A DNA stretch of 49,415 bases from Myxococcales bacterium UBA1203 (GTDB lineage Bacteria; Myxococcota; Myxococcia; Myxococcales; UBA5297), in NCBI GenBank assembly GCA_002309695.1, contig DBXV01000021.1, positions 1-49,415 on the forward strand, given 5' to 3'. How positions within the stretch are numbered: the stretch's first letter is position 1; each line of letters opens with the position of its first letter. The notes under the pieces are model-generated. The model was not told the DNA's origin, searched no databases, and worked only from the letters and a program-made list of their open reading frames with translations. This document shows positions 14,576 through 23,960 of the stretch, piece after piece. A program made the translations under genes and the position numbers.

Positions 14576-15401
14576 CAAAATTTCCGGGCGTTGCGCCGCG
14601 CTGGGTGCCTGGGTGGGTGGGTTCTGACGCGGCGGCGCCCGGAAGGTGGGAGAGAGTGTGGATGAGTGGACCAGGGAAACAGACAAAATTCTTCGGAAGG
14701 GCCTCAAAAAGCGCCCCCCTGCGGTGCCGCTGCGGCCGGCGGCGAAGGAACTTTGAAGACCGCAAAAAGATGCTTCGGCGGGGAAAAAGATGCGGATTTT
14801 CTGCGTCCGCAAAGGCAGCCGGATGCCCCCATATCTGGCGTTCCCGTTTTCTGACGTCCCCAACAGATTGTGGCGCGGGCCAGTCCCCGGCCAAAAAGGG
14901 GCGGCGCGGTTAGCCGCCCGAAAAGGCCGGTGCAAGCCTCTTTTTTCCGCGCTCATGGCCGCCGATCGCCTCTGAAATCAGAGGTAAAAAATTTTTTCGG
15001 TCCACATGAGTGCAGATGAAGTTTCAGGTGAACACTCAGTTCCCCTTCGGCTTTCATTTTTCTTCATTGATGCACAGCGCCGCGGCCGCGCCTTTTTTCA
15101 GCCGGCTCAAGGCCCGTGTTTTTTGAATAATTTGAAGAGTCAACGCACTTTTCGGGGGAAAGTTCTCAGTGTTCTGAGGGTTGAACGCGCGTTCCCATAT
15201 CCAGTGTATTGAAAATCTAACCTCGCGAAATCACGTAAGAATTTTTTTATAAATTTCTCTTGATTCGGCCCAAAACCAGCGGCGGCGGGGATTTTTTGCT
15301 TCACCGCATCAGGCCTCCGTCCAGCCCCGGAGCTGCACATTGCTTTTCCACAGGAATTGGGATTTCGGGCGCGCCTTTTTTTCCGAAAGCCAGGTTTAGA
15401 G
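14576..15401. other. Divergent region between nrdD and rimO with a structured nrdD leader
   Basis: Several hairpins lie on the nrdD side (see 14791-14930). At 14968-14985 there is a palindrome CCTCTGA-AA-TCAGAGG followed by an A-run/T-run (TAAAAAATTTTTT), which could be a promoter-proximal operator. In 15001-15401 I see only A+T-rich patches (for example AATTTTTTTATAAATTTCTC at 15240-15260) that may hold the rimO promoter; no gene or RNA was recognised there. Confidence 0.4.
14791..14930 (-). promoter_or_regulatory. Candidate structured leader (possible riboswitch-like element) of nrdD
   Basis: Read on the minus strand, the outer stem CCGGCC/GGCCGG (14930-14925 with 14892-14887) encloses the inner stem GGGCGG/CCGCCC, separated by short T-rich linkers. 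Then come GCCAGAT/ATCCGGC (one mismatch) around a G-rich loop and TGCGGA/TCCGCA (14811-14806 with 14796-14791). It lies 220-360 bases before the nrdD ATG. B12-independent reductase genes are often under cobalamin riboswitches, but the conserved B12 box could not be found, so the class is unknown. Confidence 0.35.
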
Positions 15402-16730
15402 ATGCCCCAAAAAATCCACCTCGTCTCTCTGGGGTGCGCCAAAAACCGCGTGGACAGCGAAGTCCTGCTCGGTTCCCTCCTGAACAAGGGCTTCGAGTGG
15501 ACGGACGCGCCGGAAGAGGCGGAGATCATCGTCGTCAACACCTGCTCGTTCATCCGCGACGCCCAGCAGGAATCTGTGAACACCCTTCTGGAGATGGCTG
15601 AGCTCAAGAAGACGGGCAAATGCCGGATGCTGATTGCGGCGGGCTGCCTGCCTCAGCGCTATGGGCAGGAACTCATTCAGGCCATGCCCGAGGTGGATCA
15701 CTTCGTGGGCACGGGCCGCCTCTCGGAGGTGGCTGACCTCGCCGCCGCGGACGCGCTCCCGCAGAATTTCATTTCCGAGCCGGGCTTCATCCACACGTCC
15801 GACATGCGCCGCGAGCTCTCGACGCCGCCCTTCTCGGCCTTCGTGAAGGTGAGCGAGGGATGCGACAACCGCTGCGCCTTCTGCGTGATTCCCTCGATTC
15901 GCGGTCCCCAGCGCTCGCGCACGATTGAGGACATCGCGGCTGAGGTGAAGGCCCTTGCCCAAAAGGGCTGCGTCGAGGTGAGCCTCATCGCGCAGGACCT
16001 GACGGCCTACGGCCACGACCTCCCGGGCCGCCCCACGCTGGAAAAGCTCCTGCGCGAACTCGTGAAGACCAGGGGGCTCCGCTGGATTCGTCTGCACTAC
16101 GCCTACCCCAAGGCCATCACCGACGAATTGATGGAAATTCTGGCAGGCGAGGAAAAGGTCGTTCCCTATCTGGACATCCCGCTCCAGCACATCAGCGACC
16201 GGCTGCTGAAATCCATGCGCCGGGCCACGAGCGCCTCGTTTATCCGCGAGCTCATGCACCGGCTGCGCGAGAAAGTGCCGGGCATTGCCCTGCGCACCAG
16301 CCTCATCAGCGGCCTGCCGGGCGAGACGGATGAGGAGCACCAGATGCTCCTCGATTTTGTGAAGGAGGTTCGCTTCGAGCGGCTGGGCGTCTTCGAGTTC
16401 AGTCCCGAGGAGGGAACTTTAGCCGCGCAGATGCCCGATCAGGTGCCTTCCAAAATCGCCAAACGGCGCCGCCGCGAAATCATGGCCCTCCAGGCGCGCA
16501 TCAGCCGCGAGCAGAACAAGGCGCTCAAGGGACAGGTTCTGGACGTCCTCATCGAGGGGCCCAGTCCCGAGAGCGACGATCTCCTCGCGGGCAGGCACGC
16601 GCAGCAGGCGGTGGAGGTGGACGGCATCACCTACATCAATGAGGGCGAGGCCCGGCCGGGCGAGATTGTGAAGGTGGAAATCACCCGCGCCCTGGAAAAT
16701 TACGACCTTTTGGGGCGCATCGTCGGGTGA
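15402..16730 (+). CDS. rimO: Ribosomal protein S12 methylthiotransferase
   Basis: The protein has 442 residues, full length for RimO. An N-terminal UPF0004 domain has cluster cysteines Cys12, Cys48 and Cys82 (LVSLGCAKNRVDSE, VVNTCSF). The radical-SAM motif Cys154-x3-Cys158-x2-Cys161 lies in SEGCDNRCAFC, and a C-terminal TRAM domain follows. The enzyme adds a methylthio group to an aspartate of ribosomal protein S12. LVSLGCAKN and the RIRLHYAYP-like region (WIRLHYAYP) fit RimO rather than MiaB. The start ATG 15402 gives the family-standard N-end; the ribosome site is weak (AGG...GAG). rph follows after 54 bases, probably in the same transcript. Confidence 0.95.
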   Translation: MPQKIHLVSLGCAKNRVDSEVLLGSLLNKGFEWTDAPEEAEIIVVNTCSFIRDAQQESVNTLLEMAELKKTGKCRMLIAAGCLPQRYGQELIQAMPEVDHFVGTGRLSEVADLAAADALPQNFISEPGFIHTSDMRRELSTPPFSAFVKVSEGCDNRCAFCVIPSIRGPQRSRTIEDIAAEVKALAQKGCVEVSLIAQDLTAYGHDLPGRPTLEKLLRELVKTRGLRWIRLHYAYPKAITDELMEILAGEEKVVPYLDIPLQHISDRLLKSMRRATSASFIRELMHRLREKVPGIALRTSLISGLPGETDEEHQMLLDFVKEVRFERLGVFEFSPEEGTLAAQMPDQVPSKIAKRRRREIMALQARISREQNKALKGQVLDVLIEGPSPESDDLLAGRHAQQAVEVDGITYINEGEARPGEIVKVEITRALENYDLLGRIVG

Positions 16731-16784
16731 AAGCCAAAGACGCGCATCCCATTGAACTGAACAGACGAAAGGAACCGAACAGCC

Positions 16785-17498
16785 ATGCGCCCCGAGGGCA
16801 GACAGAACGACGAACTGAGAAAGATGACCTTTGAACCCAACTTCATTCCCCACGCGGAGGGCAGCGTCCTCGTGAGCTTTGGCAGGACGCGCGTGCTGTG
16901 CGTCGCCTCGGTGGAAGAGAAGCAGCCGCAGCACCTGACGGGCACGCAGAAGGGATGGGTCACGGCCGAATACGGGATGCTCCCGAGAGCCACGCAGACG
17001 CGGAACAAGCGCGAGGCCGCCAAGGGTCAGCAGACGGGCCGCACGGTGGAAATTCAGCGCCTCATCGGCCGCTCGCTTCGGGCCTCGATTGATCTGGACC
17101 TTCTGGGCCCCCGGACCGTGACGATTGACTGCGATGTTCTCCAGGCCGACGGCGGCACGCGCACCGCCTCCATCACGGGCGGCTTTGTCGCGCTGGCCAT
17201 GGCCTGCCGGCGCCTCCGCAGTCAGGGCGTCATCATTCAGGACCCCATCAAATTTCCCGTGGCGGCCATCAGCGTGGGCATCCTCGACGGACAGGTGCGG
17301 CTCGACCTCGAATACGAGGAGGACAGCCGCGCCGACGTGGACATGAACGTCATCGGCACGGCCAAGGGCGACCTGGTCGAGGTTCAGGGCACCGCCGAGG
17401 GGCACGTCTTCAGCCGCGCGCAGCTGAACGAGCTGCTGGACATGGCCTTCAAGGGCATCCGGGAGATTGCGGCGGCGCAGGTGAAGGCCATCGGCTGA
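16785..17498 (+). CDS. rph: Ribonuclease PH
   Basis: The protein has 237 residues, the normal length. It begins MRPEGRQNDELRKMTFEPNF and contains the RNase PH phosphorolysis and binding motifs (GWVTAEYGMLPRAT, GRTVEIQRLIGRSLRA, QADGGTRTASITG). It trims extra 3' nucleotides from tRNA precursors using phosphate as acceptor and acts as a hexamer of dimers. The start has the ribosome site AAAGGAACC. It lies 54 bases after rimO and is probably co-transcribed. It is convergent with the C_GCAxxG_C_C gene, whose stop lies only 30 bases away. Confidence 0.96.
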   Translation: MRPEGRQNDELRKMTFEPNFIPHAEGSVLVSFGRTRVLCVASVEEKQPQHLTGTQKGWVTAEYGMLPRATQTRNKREAAKGQQTGRTVEIQRLIGRSLRASIDLDLLGPRTVTIDCDVLQADGGTRTASITGGFVALAMACRRLRSQGVIIQDPIKFPVAAISVGILDGQVRLDLEYEEDSRADVDMNVIGTAKGDLVEVQGTAEGHVFSRAQLNELLDMAFKGIREIAAAQVKAIG

Positions 17499-17528
17499 AA
17501 TCGCCGCGCCGACGTCCGTGTCACGCGC

Positions 17529-18053
17529 TCAGCTCTGCTGCTGCCGCGCTTTCAGCCAGGCCTCCAGAATGCGCACGGCGCCGGCCACGAAATGCGCGCA
17601 GGGACGCTTGGCGTAATAGGCGGCCGTCCTCTCGCTGGCCTCAGGCTTGGGCAGGACGGCGGCCTTTTTCAGAAGCTCCAGACAAGAGATGCTTCCGAAC
17701 TGCCTGGTGAAGGCCGCTTTCAGGGCGTTGACCTCCGCATAGAGCGCCCGCTTGGAAGCAAGGTCCTCCGGGGGATAGCCGCCCATGACAGCGCCGGCCA
17801 CGAGAATCATGGCGCTGACGGTGCCGCAGGTGCCTTTGTGGTCGCCCATGCCCGCGCCAAAGCCGGGAAACACGCGGAGCAGCGTCTCGCGGGGAATGCC
17901 GATGACGTCGGAAAAGACCGCGGCCACCGACTGAGCGCAGTTGTAGCCCTGAAAAAAGAGGGCCAGCGCCTGCTCTTCCCTGACGCTTCCCCCCTCTGAA
18001 AAATCTCTGCCCGCACTGTCAGCCGCGCCGCGCGCATCGCTCATGTCCGTCAC
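17529..18053 (-). CDS. C_GCAxxG_C_C family protein (putative redox protein)
   Basis: The protein has 174 residues. The conserved pattern that names the family is visible: GYNCAQSV, then GFGAGMGDHKGTCG, then ISCLEL and KRPCAHF. The family is spread among anaerobes. The invariant cysteines suggest metal or redox chemistry, but no function is established. The start is a GTG at 18053 or an ATG at 18044; GGAGGAG lies 4 or 13 bases upstream, so the choice is open. It lies 24 bases downstream of der and is probably the last gene of the era-der transcript. Confidence 0.85.
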   Translation of the reverse strand: MTDMSDARGAADSAGRDFSEGGSVREEQALALFFQGYNCAQSVAAVFSDVIGIPRETLLRVFPGFGAGMGDHKGTCGTVSAMILVAGAVMGGYPPEDLASKRALYAEVNALKAAFTRQFGSISCLELLKKAAVLPKPEASERTAAYYAKRPCAHFVAGAVRILEAWLKARQQQS

Positions 18054-18077
18054 CCGCTCCTCCGCAGTCTGTCCGCT

Positions 18078-19628
18078 TCACTTGTTCCAGTATTTGGTCC
18101 GCAGCCGCTCCGTCGTCTTGAAGTGCTTCGTCTTGCCCTGATTGGGCCTGCCCTTGGTGGTGCCGGGCTTGGGGACAAATTCCTTCTTCGACTTGGCGCG
18201 GACGACGATGCGGATCGGCACCTGGAGCCCGAAGGCCTGCCTCAGCCGATTGGTGATGTAGCGCTTGTAGTCCTCGGTCACGCCCTCGGGCCGGTTGCAG
18301 GTAATCGTGAACGCGGGCGGCCTGGACGAGGTCTGGGCCATGTAGAACAGGCGCACTGGGCTGCCGTTGAAGAGCGGCGCGGGATGCGAATCCACGATGC
18401 TCTGCAAAAGGTCGTTCAGCACCGGCGTGGGAATCCGCGCCTTCATGTGCCCGTCGAGCTCCCCGGCCAGCTTCAGCGCGCGGAACACGGCCTTCCCCGT
18501 CAGCGCGGAGCCAAAGACGATGGGCGCGTAGCTCAAAAAGGGCAGCTGCCGGCGCAGGTCCTCCTCAAAGGTCTTCTGCTTCACGCCCGCCGGGTCGGCC
18601 AGGTCCCACTTGTTGACGAGCAGCACCACGCCCCTGCCCTTGTCGGCCGCGATGGAAGCGAGCCTGAGGTCCTGATCCACGCCGGCGTTCTCCGCGTCCA
18701 TGATGAGAATCACCACGTCGGAGCGGTCGATGGACTTGAGCGCGCGCATGACGCTGAACTGCTCCACGCGGGCGCTGATGCTGCTCTTCTTCCGAATGCC
18801 GGCGGTGTCGGTGAGAACGAAGTCGCGGCCCTGAAAAGTCAGCCGGGCATCGACGGAATCGGTGGTGGTGCCGGGAACCTCGCTCGCCACCATGCGCTCC
18901 TCGCCCAGAAGCCTGTTCACGAGCGTCGATTTGCCCACGTTGGGCCGGCCGATAATCGCCACGCGGCAGACGTCCGGGCCCTCGTTCTTCTGAGCGGCAG
19001 CGGCCTCGTGAATGTCCGGGAAGCTCTCCGTCACCTCGTCCATCAGGTCGTCCACGCCGCGCCCATGCTCGGCGCTGATGGCGTGAAGCGAGGGAAAACC
19101 AAGAGCGTAGAAGTCGGACGCAAGGCCCTCGACGGCGCGCTTCTCACTGTCCACCTTGTTGGCCGCGACGACGACGGGCTTGCCGCTTCTGCGCAGCAGG
19201 CGCGCCACCTCCTCATCGGCCGTGGACATGCCGGCCATGGCGTCCACCACGAAAATGACGGCCTGCGCTTCCTCAATCGCCAGCCGGGCCTGATCGCGCA
19301 CCTGCTGGAGCAGTTTGTCGTCCGTCTCGGGGATGAAGCCGCCGGTGTCCACGAGGGTGAAGGCCTTCCTGTTCCACGTCACGTCCGCGTAGTGCCGGTC
19401 GCGCGTGACGCCGGGAAAGTCCTCGACGAGCGCGTTCCGGTAGCCCGCCAGCCGGTTGAAGAGCGTGGACTTGCCCACGTTGGGCCGCCCGACAATCGCC
19501 ACCAGCGGCCGCGGGACATTCGCGGCATCGCCCTCGTCATCGGGCATCTCCCCTTCCACGCCGGGATTTTCCAGAAAGGCGTCATCCCCCACGCTGTCCG
19601 CGTCCGCCGTCACCTTGTCGTCACTCAT
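18078..19628 (-). CDS. der: Ribosome-associated GTPase Der (EngA)
   Basis: The protein has 516 residues. It has two tandem G domains, each with GRPNVGKST (about residues 46-54 and 229-237), DTGG or DTAG, and NKVD or NKWD, followed by the C-terminal KH-like domain. Der acts late in 50S ribosomal subunit assembly. Compared with the usual 440-490 residues, it has an acidic N-terminal extension of about 40 residues and a short basic C-tail. It follows era after 57 bases and precedes the C_GCAxxG_C_C gene by 24 bases. Confidence 0.97.
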   Translation of the reverse strand: MSDDKVTADADSVGDDAFLENPGVEGEMPDDEGDAANVPRPLVAIVGRPNVGKSTLFNRLAGYRNALVEDFPGVTRDRHYADVTWNRKAFTLVDTGGFIPETDDKLLQQVRDQARLAIEEAQAVIFVVDAMAGMSTADEEVARLLRRSGKPVVVAANKVDSEKRAVEGLASDFYALGFPSLHAISAEHGRGVDDLMDEVTESFPDIHEAAAAQKNEGPDVCRVAIIGRPNVGKSTLVNRLLGEERMVASEVPGTTTDSVDARLTFQGRDFVLTDTAGIRKKSSISARVEQFSVMRALKSIDRSDVVILIMDAENAGVDQDLRLASIAADKGRGVVLLVNKWDLADPAGVKQKTFEEDLRRQLPFLSYAPIVFGSALTGKAVFRALKLAGELDGHMKARIPTPVLNDLLQSIVDSHPAPLFNGSPVRLFYMAQTSSRPPAFTITCNRPEGVTEDYKRYITNRLRQAFGLQVPIRIVVRAKSKKEFVPKPGTTKGRPNQGKTKHFKTTERLRTKYWNK

Positions 19629-19685
19629 GGGAACATCCGTTCTGAATGCTGAATCGATGTTGAATCCGCACGGCCGGCGCCGCCG

Positions 19686-20723
19686 TCACTTGCCTTCCCG
19701 ATAGCCAAAGCGCCTCAGCGCATCGGCGCGCTCGCTCCAGTGGGGTTCCACCTTCACCAGAATCGACAGGTACACGTGCGTCCCCAGAAAGCTCTCGATG
19801 GCGCGGCGGGCATCGGCGCCAATCTGCTTCAGCATGCGGGCGCCCTTGCCGATGACGATGGCCTTCTGCGACTCGCGCTCGACGTAAATGGTGGCGGCGA
19901 TGCGCACGAGGCCGCCTAGCTGACCGGGCTTCACGGGCCCCAGCGGCTCGCGCTCACTCTCGTCAAAGTGGTCGATATCGACGGCCGTCGAATACGGAAC
20001 CTCGTCGCGGCACTGCCGGAGCACCTGCTCGCGGATGAACTCCGCCACAATGAAGCGCTCGGCCTGATCGGTGAGCATGTCCTCGGGAAAGAGGGGCTCG
20101 CCCTCGGGCAGCACCGCCCGGAGGCCCGTCAGAAGCTCGTCCAGCCCTTCGCCCTCGCGCGCGCTGATCGGAAAAATCTCCGCCCCGGGCAGCTCCTTCC
20201 GATAGGTGTCGATGATGGGCAGAAGCAGCGGCTTGGGCAGCGTGTCGATTTTGTTGATGGCCAGGACCACCGGCTTCTTCGCCCGCTTCACCCGCTGGAC
20301 GATTTCCCGGACCATGTCGCCGACGTCCACCGTGTGGTCCCGCCTGAGCGCGGCCTCGATGACGAGGAGCACCGCATCCACCTCATCAATGGAGGAAAGC
20401 GCCGTCTCCACCATGAATTTGTGCAGCGCGCCCTTGGGCTTGTGGACGCCCGGCGTGTCGAGGAACGCAATCTGACAGTCCGGCCGGGAGAGGATGCCCA
20501 GAATGCGGTTCCGCGTGGTCTGCGGCTTGGGCGAGGTAATCGCCAGCTTCTCGCCGATGAAGCGGTTGAGGAGCGTGGACTTGCCCACGTTGGGCCGCCC
20601 CACCAGCGCCACGATGCCCGAACGATGGTCCGGGTATTGGCCGGAAGCCGGAGCGGGCGGATTCTCTGACGGCTGGATGGGGTGCGAAGGCGCGTCTGTC
20701 GCGCCGCTTTCCTGCTTTTTCAT
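19686..20723 (-). CDS. era: GTPase Era
   Basis: The protein has 345 residues: an N-terminal extension of about 35 Pro/Ser-rich residues, a G domain with GRPNVGKST (about 43-51), DTPG in AFLDTPGVHKPKG, and NKID, then a C-terminal KH domain with the RNA-binding loop VIGKGARMLKQIG. Era binds the 3' end of 16S rRNA and assists 30S maturation. Neighbours der and era form a ribosome-biogenesis unit on the minus strand. An exact run of nine G/C (20785-20793) lies 62 bases upstream of the start. Confidence 0.97.
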   Translation of the reverse strand: MKKQESGATDAPSHPIQPSENPPAPASGQYPDHRSGIVALVGRPNVGKSTLLNRFIGEKLAITSPKPQTTRNRILGILSRPDCQIAFLDTPGVHKPKGALHKFMVETALSSIDEVDAVLLVIEAALRRDHTVDVGDMVREIVQRVKRAKKPVVLAINKIDTLPKPLLLPIIDTYRKELPGAEIFPISAREGEGLDELLTGLRAVLPEGEPLFPEDMLTDQAERFIVAEFIREQVLRQCRDEVPYSTAVDIDHFDESEREPLGPVKPGQLGGLVRIAATIYVERESQKAIVIGKGARMLKQIGADARRAIESFLGTHVYLSILVKVEPHWSERADALRRFGYREGK

Positions 20724-20784
20724 GCTGTGCCTCGCGGGCGGAAGGTGGTCCGGGAGCGGCGTTCTGCCGTTCCAATGGTGATGC

Positions 20785-20793
20785 GGGGGGGGG
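20785..20793. repeat. Homopolymer tract of nine G (plus strand) in the era leader
   Basis: Nine uninterrupted G lie between the cyclophilin terminator and the era start. Runs of nine G/C occur only three times that I could find in the window (also 9710-9718 and 42623-42631). All three are at the 5' end of a gene. Confidence 0.6.
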
Positions 20794-20827
20794 TGATGCG
20801 TCGGGAAGTGCCTTAGGGCCGGGAAAC

Positions 20828-20861
20828 AGAAAGCCCCGCGGTGCGCGTGCAGGGCGGGGCC
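20828..20861 (-). terminator. Rho-independent terminator of the cyclophilin gene
   Basis: GCCCCGC (20833-20839) pairs with GCGGGGC (20854-20860). On the minus strand it is followed by TTTCTGTTTCC. Confidence 0.7.
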
Positions 20862-20892
20862 TTCCGGAATGATGGCTGCGGCGCCTGAAAAC

Positions 20893-21417
<525 letters not shown>

Positions 21418-21691
21418 GGCGGCAATCCTTGTAAAGGTGATGGGAGAAGGCGGCTGCCCCGAGGGAAAATGCCCATGAGGGGCGCCGAAAAAAGCGCGGG
21501 CAAGAAGCCGAAAACCGCGAAAGGTGCAAGGGGGGAAAACGGCCGCCTGCATGCGCCGAAGCGTCGGCAGCGCCGGTGTCGAAAGCGCCGGGCCATCTTG
21601 ACGCCGCCGAATGCGTCCGACATCCGCCGCGCCCCTTTTTCCCGGTCTTCACTCTCACAACGAAACGACGGCACAACGAAAGGAACCTTCA

Positions 21692-22423
21692 ATGATGCAG
21701 CAGAGCTTCACCCTCGAAACCATGGTTGCCCCCAGCATGTGCGACGGGTCGGCCAAGATGAGCGTCCCCTACTTTTTCGCGGCCTACATGGACATCGCCG
21801 CCACCCACTCCGAGGCCACGGGCTTAGGGGTGAAGAAGCTCATGGAAAAGGGCCTCTTCTGGCTCGCCGTGAAGACGATGATCCGCATCCACCGCCGCCC
21901 GGCGCTGACGGAGAATGTCGCCCTCACCACCTGGCCCAATACGCCCGAGGGCAAGCGGTGCCTGCGCTACTACACGGTGAAAGAGGGCGAGGAGCTTTTG
22001 GCCGAAGGCAAGACCGAGTGGGCCATGCTGAATGCCCAGACGATGCAGGTGGTCGATGCCTCGAACGGCTATCCCGAGGGCTTTCAGGCGCTTTCCGACA
22101 CCGCCTGCGCGGGCGATTTCAGCCGCATCAGCGAGGATTTCAGTGAGGGGCGCACCGTCGGCACTTATCGCGTGGCCTCCACGGACATCGACTTTGGCGG
22201 CCACATGAACAACGCCGCCTACGTGCGGGCGATTTTCAGCCTGTTTTCCTCGAAAGAGCTCAAGGCCATGCGGGTGAAGGAGATGGAAATCATCTACCGC
22301 ACCCCCTGTTTTGAAGGGGACACGCTCACCTTGAAGGCGCGGCAGGCCAATGAGTCCGGCCGCATCGAGTGGGGACTCTTCAATGAGGCCGGCCGGGCCG
22401 TGGCATTGGGCCGGGTCAACTGA
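21692..22423 (+). CDS. Acyl-ACP thioesterase (FatA/FatB-like)
   Basis: The protein has 243 residues in a double hot-dog arrangement. The second half has the signature DIDFGGHMNNAAYVRAIF, equivalent to the D-x-D/N-x-x-x-H-x-N-N catalytic region of acyl-ACP thioesterases (PF01643). The first half (FFAAYMDIAATHSEATG) is the paired hot-dog. The enzyme releases fatty acids from acyl carrier protein in the cytoplasm. The start is ATG 21692 (AAAGGAACC upstream); an ATG directly follows it. It is followed, 94 bases on, by the SUMF1 lipoprotein gene on the same strand, which has its own strong ribosome site. Confidence 0.88.
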   Translation: MMQQSFTLETMVAPSMCDGSAKMSVPYFFAAYMDIAATHSEATGLGVKKLMEKGLFWLAVKTMIRIHRRPALTENVALTTWPNTPEGKRCLRYYTVKEGEELLAEGKTEWAMLNAQTMQVVDASNGYPEGFQALSDTACAGDFSRISEDFSEGRTVGTYRVASTDIDFGGHMNNAAYVRAIFSLFSSKELKAMRVKEMEIIYRTPCFEGDTLTLKARQANESGRIEWGLFNEAGRAVALGRVN

Positions 22424-22517
22424 CAATTTGGGTATCCCCACAAAAAAATGCGAATGCAGGGGCGGCAATATCCGCATAAATGCCCCGGCCTTTTCTTTAT
22501 ATGGAGGAGTTCAAACC

Positions 22518-23846
22518 ATGCGCAGAAATACGTTTTTAACAAAAAGCAATACAGGAACAGGCAATATAATTTCAGTGATTCTCGGTGCTTTAATTCTGGC
22601 CGCGTGCGGCGGCAGTGACGGAACAGACGGCACCAATGGAATCAACGGCACCAGCGCCGCCATTCAGACGGGCATTGAGCCCGCCGGCGCAAACTGCGCC
22701 AACGGCGGGGTGAAGATTGAAGTATTGCAGGACGGCGTCGTTCAGGAAGACCAGACGCAATATATTTGTAATGGAAATAATGGAGAGAATGGACAGGGCA
22801 GCAGCGGCGGAAATTCCACCATTCGCACATCCGATGAGCCTGCCGGAGAGAATTGTGCCAATGGCGGGATTAAAATTGAGATTTTAATGGATGGGCAGGT
22901 GCAGGGCGAACAGACGAAATATATTTGTCATCAAATCAGCGGCACGAACGGCACCAGTGCCGCCATTCAGACGAGCATTGAGCCCGCAGGACAGAATTGT
23001 GCGAGCGGCGGCATCAAAGTCGAGGTGCTTCTGGACGGCGCAGTTCAGGATGCGCAGACGCAATATATCTGCAATGGACACACGGCGTGCGCCTCAGGGC
23101 TGAAGTGGGCGGAAGAAATCGGGAAGTGCCTTTCAAACAAATCCATCTATATTCCGTCGGGCACATTTGTGATGACGCATGGGACGCGGGCCTATCCCAG
23201 CGGCGGGACGCTCCAGATGACGGGCTTTGGTCTGGGAAAGACGCCTGTCACGGTGGCGGAATTTAAGAAGTGCGTGGCTGCGGGAGAATGCACTTCCGGA
23301 CACTACAATTCATATTCGAGCAGCAGCAGCGGCGCCCTGTACTGCAATTACAATCGCGGGAATGACTGGCTGAATCACCCGATGAACTGCGTCGATTGGC
23401 ACGGTGCCAAAGAGTATTGCAGCTGGATTGGCGGGCGCCTGCCCACCGAAGAGGAATGGGAATACGCCTCGACGCACGACGGCACGCAGCATCTGAATAC
23501 AAAATATGCGATGGGAAATACGCTGAATCACTGCGTCAATGCGCAGTATAGAGTCTCTGACAACTATTGTCAGGGAAATGCGGCCGCAGTGAAGCCGAAC
23601 GGCGTCCTGGACGGCACGGGCGACGTGCTTCTGCACACGCCGGCAGGCGACAGCCCTCTCGGTCTCGTGGATATGACCGGAAATGTCTGGGAGTGGACGG
23701 AATCGCTGTATTCCTCGACGGACAGCAATCGGACAATTAAAGGCGGCTCCTGGTCGGCCCCTGACAGCTGGCTGGACGTCAGCTCCCGCAACGACAATAC
23801 TCCCACAATCAAGAGCGACGGCATCGGATTCAGATGCGCGGAGTAG
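22518..23846 (+). CDS. SUMF1/FGE-type lipoprotein with three DUF7151-like repeats
   Basis: The protein has 442 residues. A lipoprotein signal peptide has lipobox LILAAC with Cys30. A Gly/Thr/Asn-rich collagen-like spacer (GSDGTDGTNGINGT) leads into three repeats of about 50 residues (45-85, 98-140, 150-190). Each reads EPAGxNCAxGGxKIEVLxDG then a QTQYIC-like end, as in repeats annotated DUF7151. From about residue 205 comes an FGE-like domain (GRLPTEEEWEYAS, LGLVDMTGNVWEWTES, GGSW...GFRCAE). After GGSW there is SAPDSW, so the active-site cysteine pair of true formylglycine-generating enzymes is absent. The start ATG 22518 has GGAGGAG. A strong terminator follows. It is a paralogue of the broken gene at 8809-9742. 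Confidence 0.9.
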   Translation: MRRNTFLTKSNTGTGNIISVILGALILAACGGSDGTDGTNGINGTSAAIQTGIEPAGANCANGGVKIEVLQDGVVQEDQTQYICNGNNGENGQGSSGGNSTIRTSDEPAGENCANGGIKIEILMDGQVQGEQTKYICHQISGTNGTSAAIQTSIEPAGQNCASGGIKVEVLLDGAVQDAQTQYICNGHTACASGLKWAEEIGKCLSNKSIYIPSGTFVMTHGTRAYPSGGTLQMTGFGLGKTPVTVAEFKKCVAAGECTSGHYNSYSSSSSGALYCNYNRGNDWLNHPMNCVDWHGAKEYCSWIGGRLPTEEEWEYASTHDGTQHLNTKYAMGNTLNHCVNAQYRVSDNYCQGNAAAVKPNGVLDGTGDVLLHTPAGDSPLGLVDMTGNVWEWTESLYSSTDSNRTIKGGSWSAPDSWLDVSSRNDNTPTIKSDGIGFRCAE

Positions 23847-23867
23847 AAAAAGCAGCAGGCTTTTTCT

Positions 23868-23908
23868 GAAATCCCCTCTCCATGAATAAAATGGAGAGGG
23901 GATTTTTA
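23868..23908 (+). terminator. Rho-independent terminator of the SUMF1 lipoprotein gene
   Basis: AAATCCCCTCTCCAT (23869-23883) and ATGGAGAGGGGATTT (23891-23905) pair perfectly and are followed by TTA. The stem nearly matches that of the terminator at 5234-5274, so a common terminator type is reused. Confidence 0.85.
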
Positions 23909-23960
23909 TATGAATAAAATAATTCTCACATTTTCATTACACTTTCATATTCATACATAT

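Noticed and set aside
12212..14665. Plus-strand frame of 817 codons antisense to nrdD
   Set aside because: Composition (runs of Val/Glu/Ala/Gly) is that of a GC-rich shadow; nrdD on the other strand has complete family motifs.
14576..14930. Cobalamin riboswitch upstream of nrdD
   Set aside because: GCCCGCGCCAC and GACGTCAGAAAAC recall parts of the B12 element, but the conserved box and the order of elements do not fit. Kept only as an unclassified leader.
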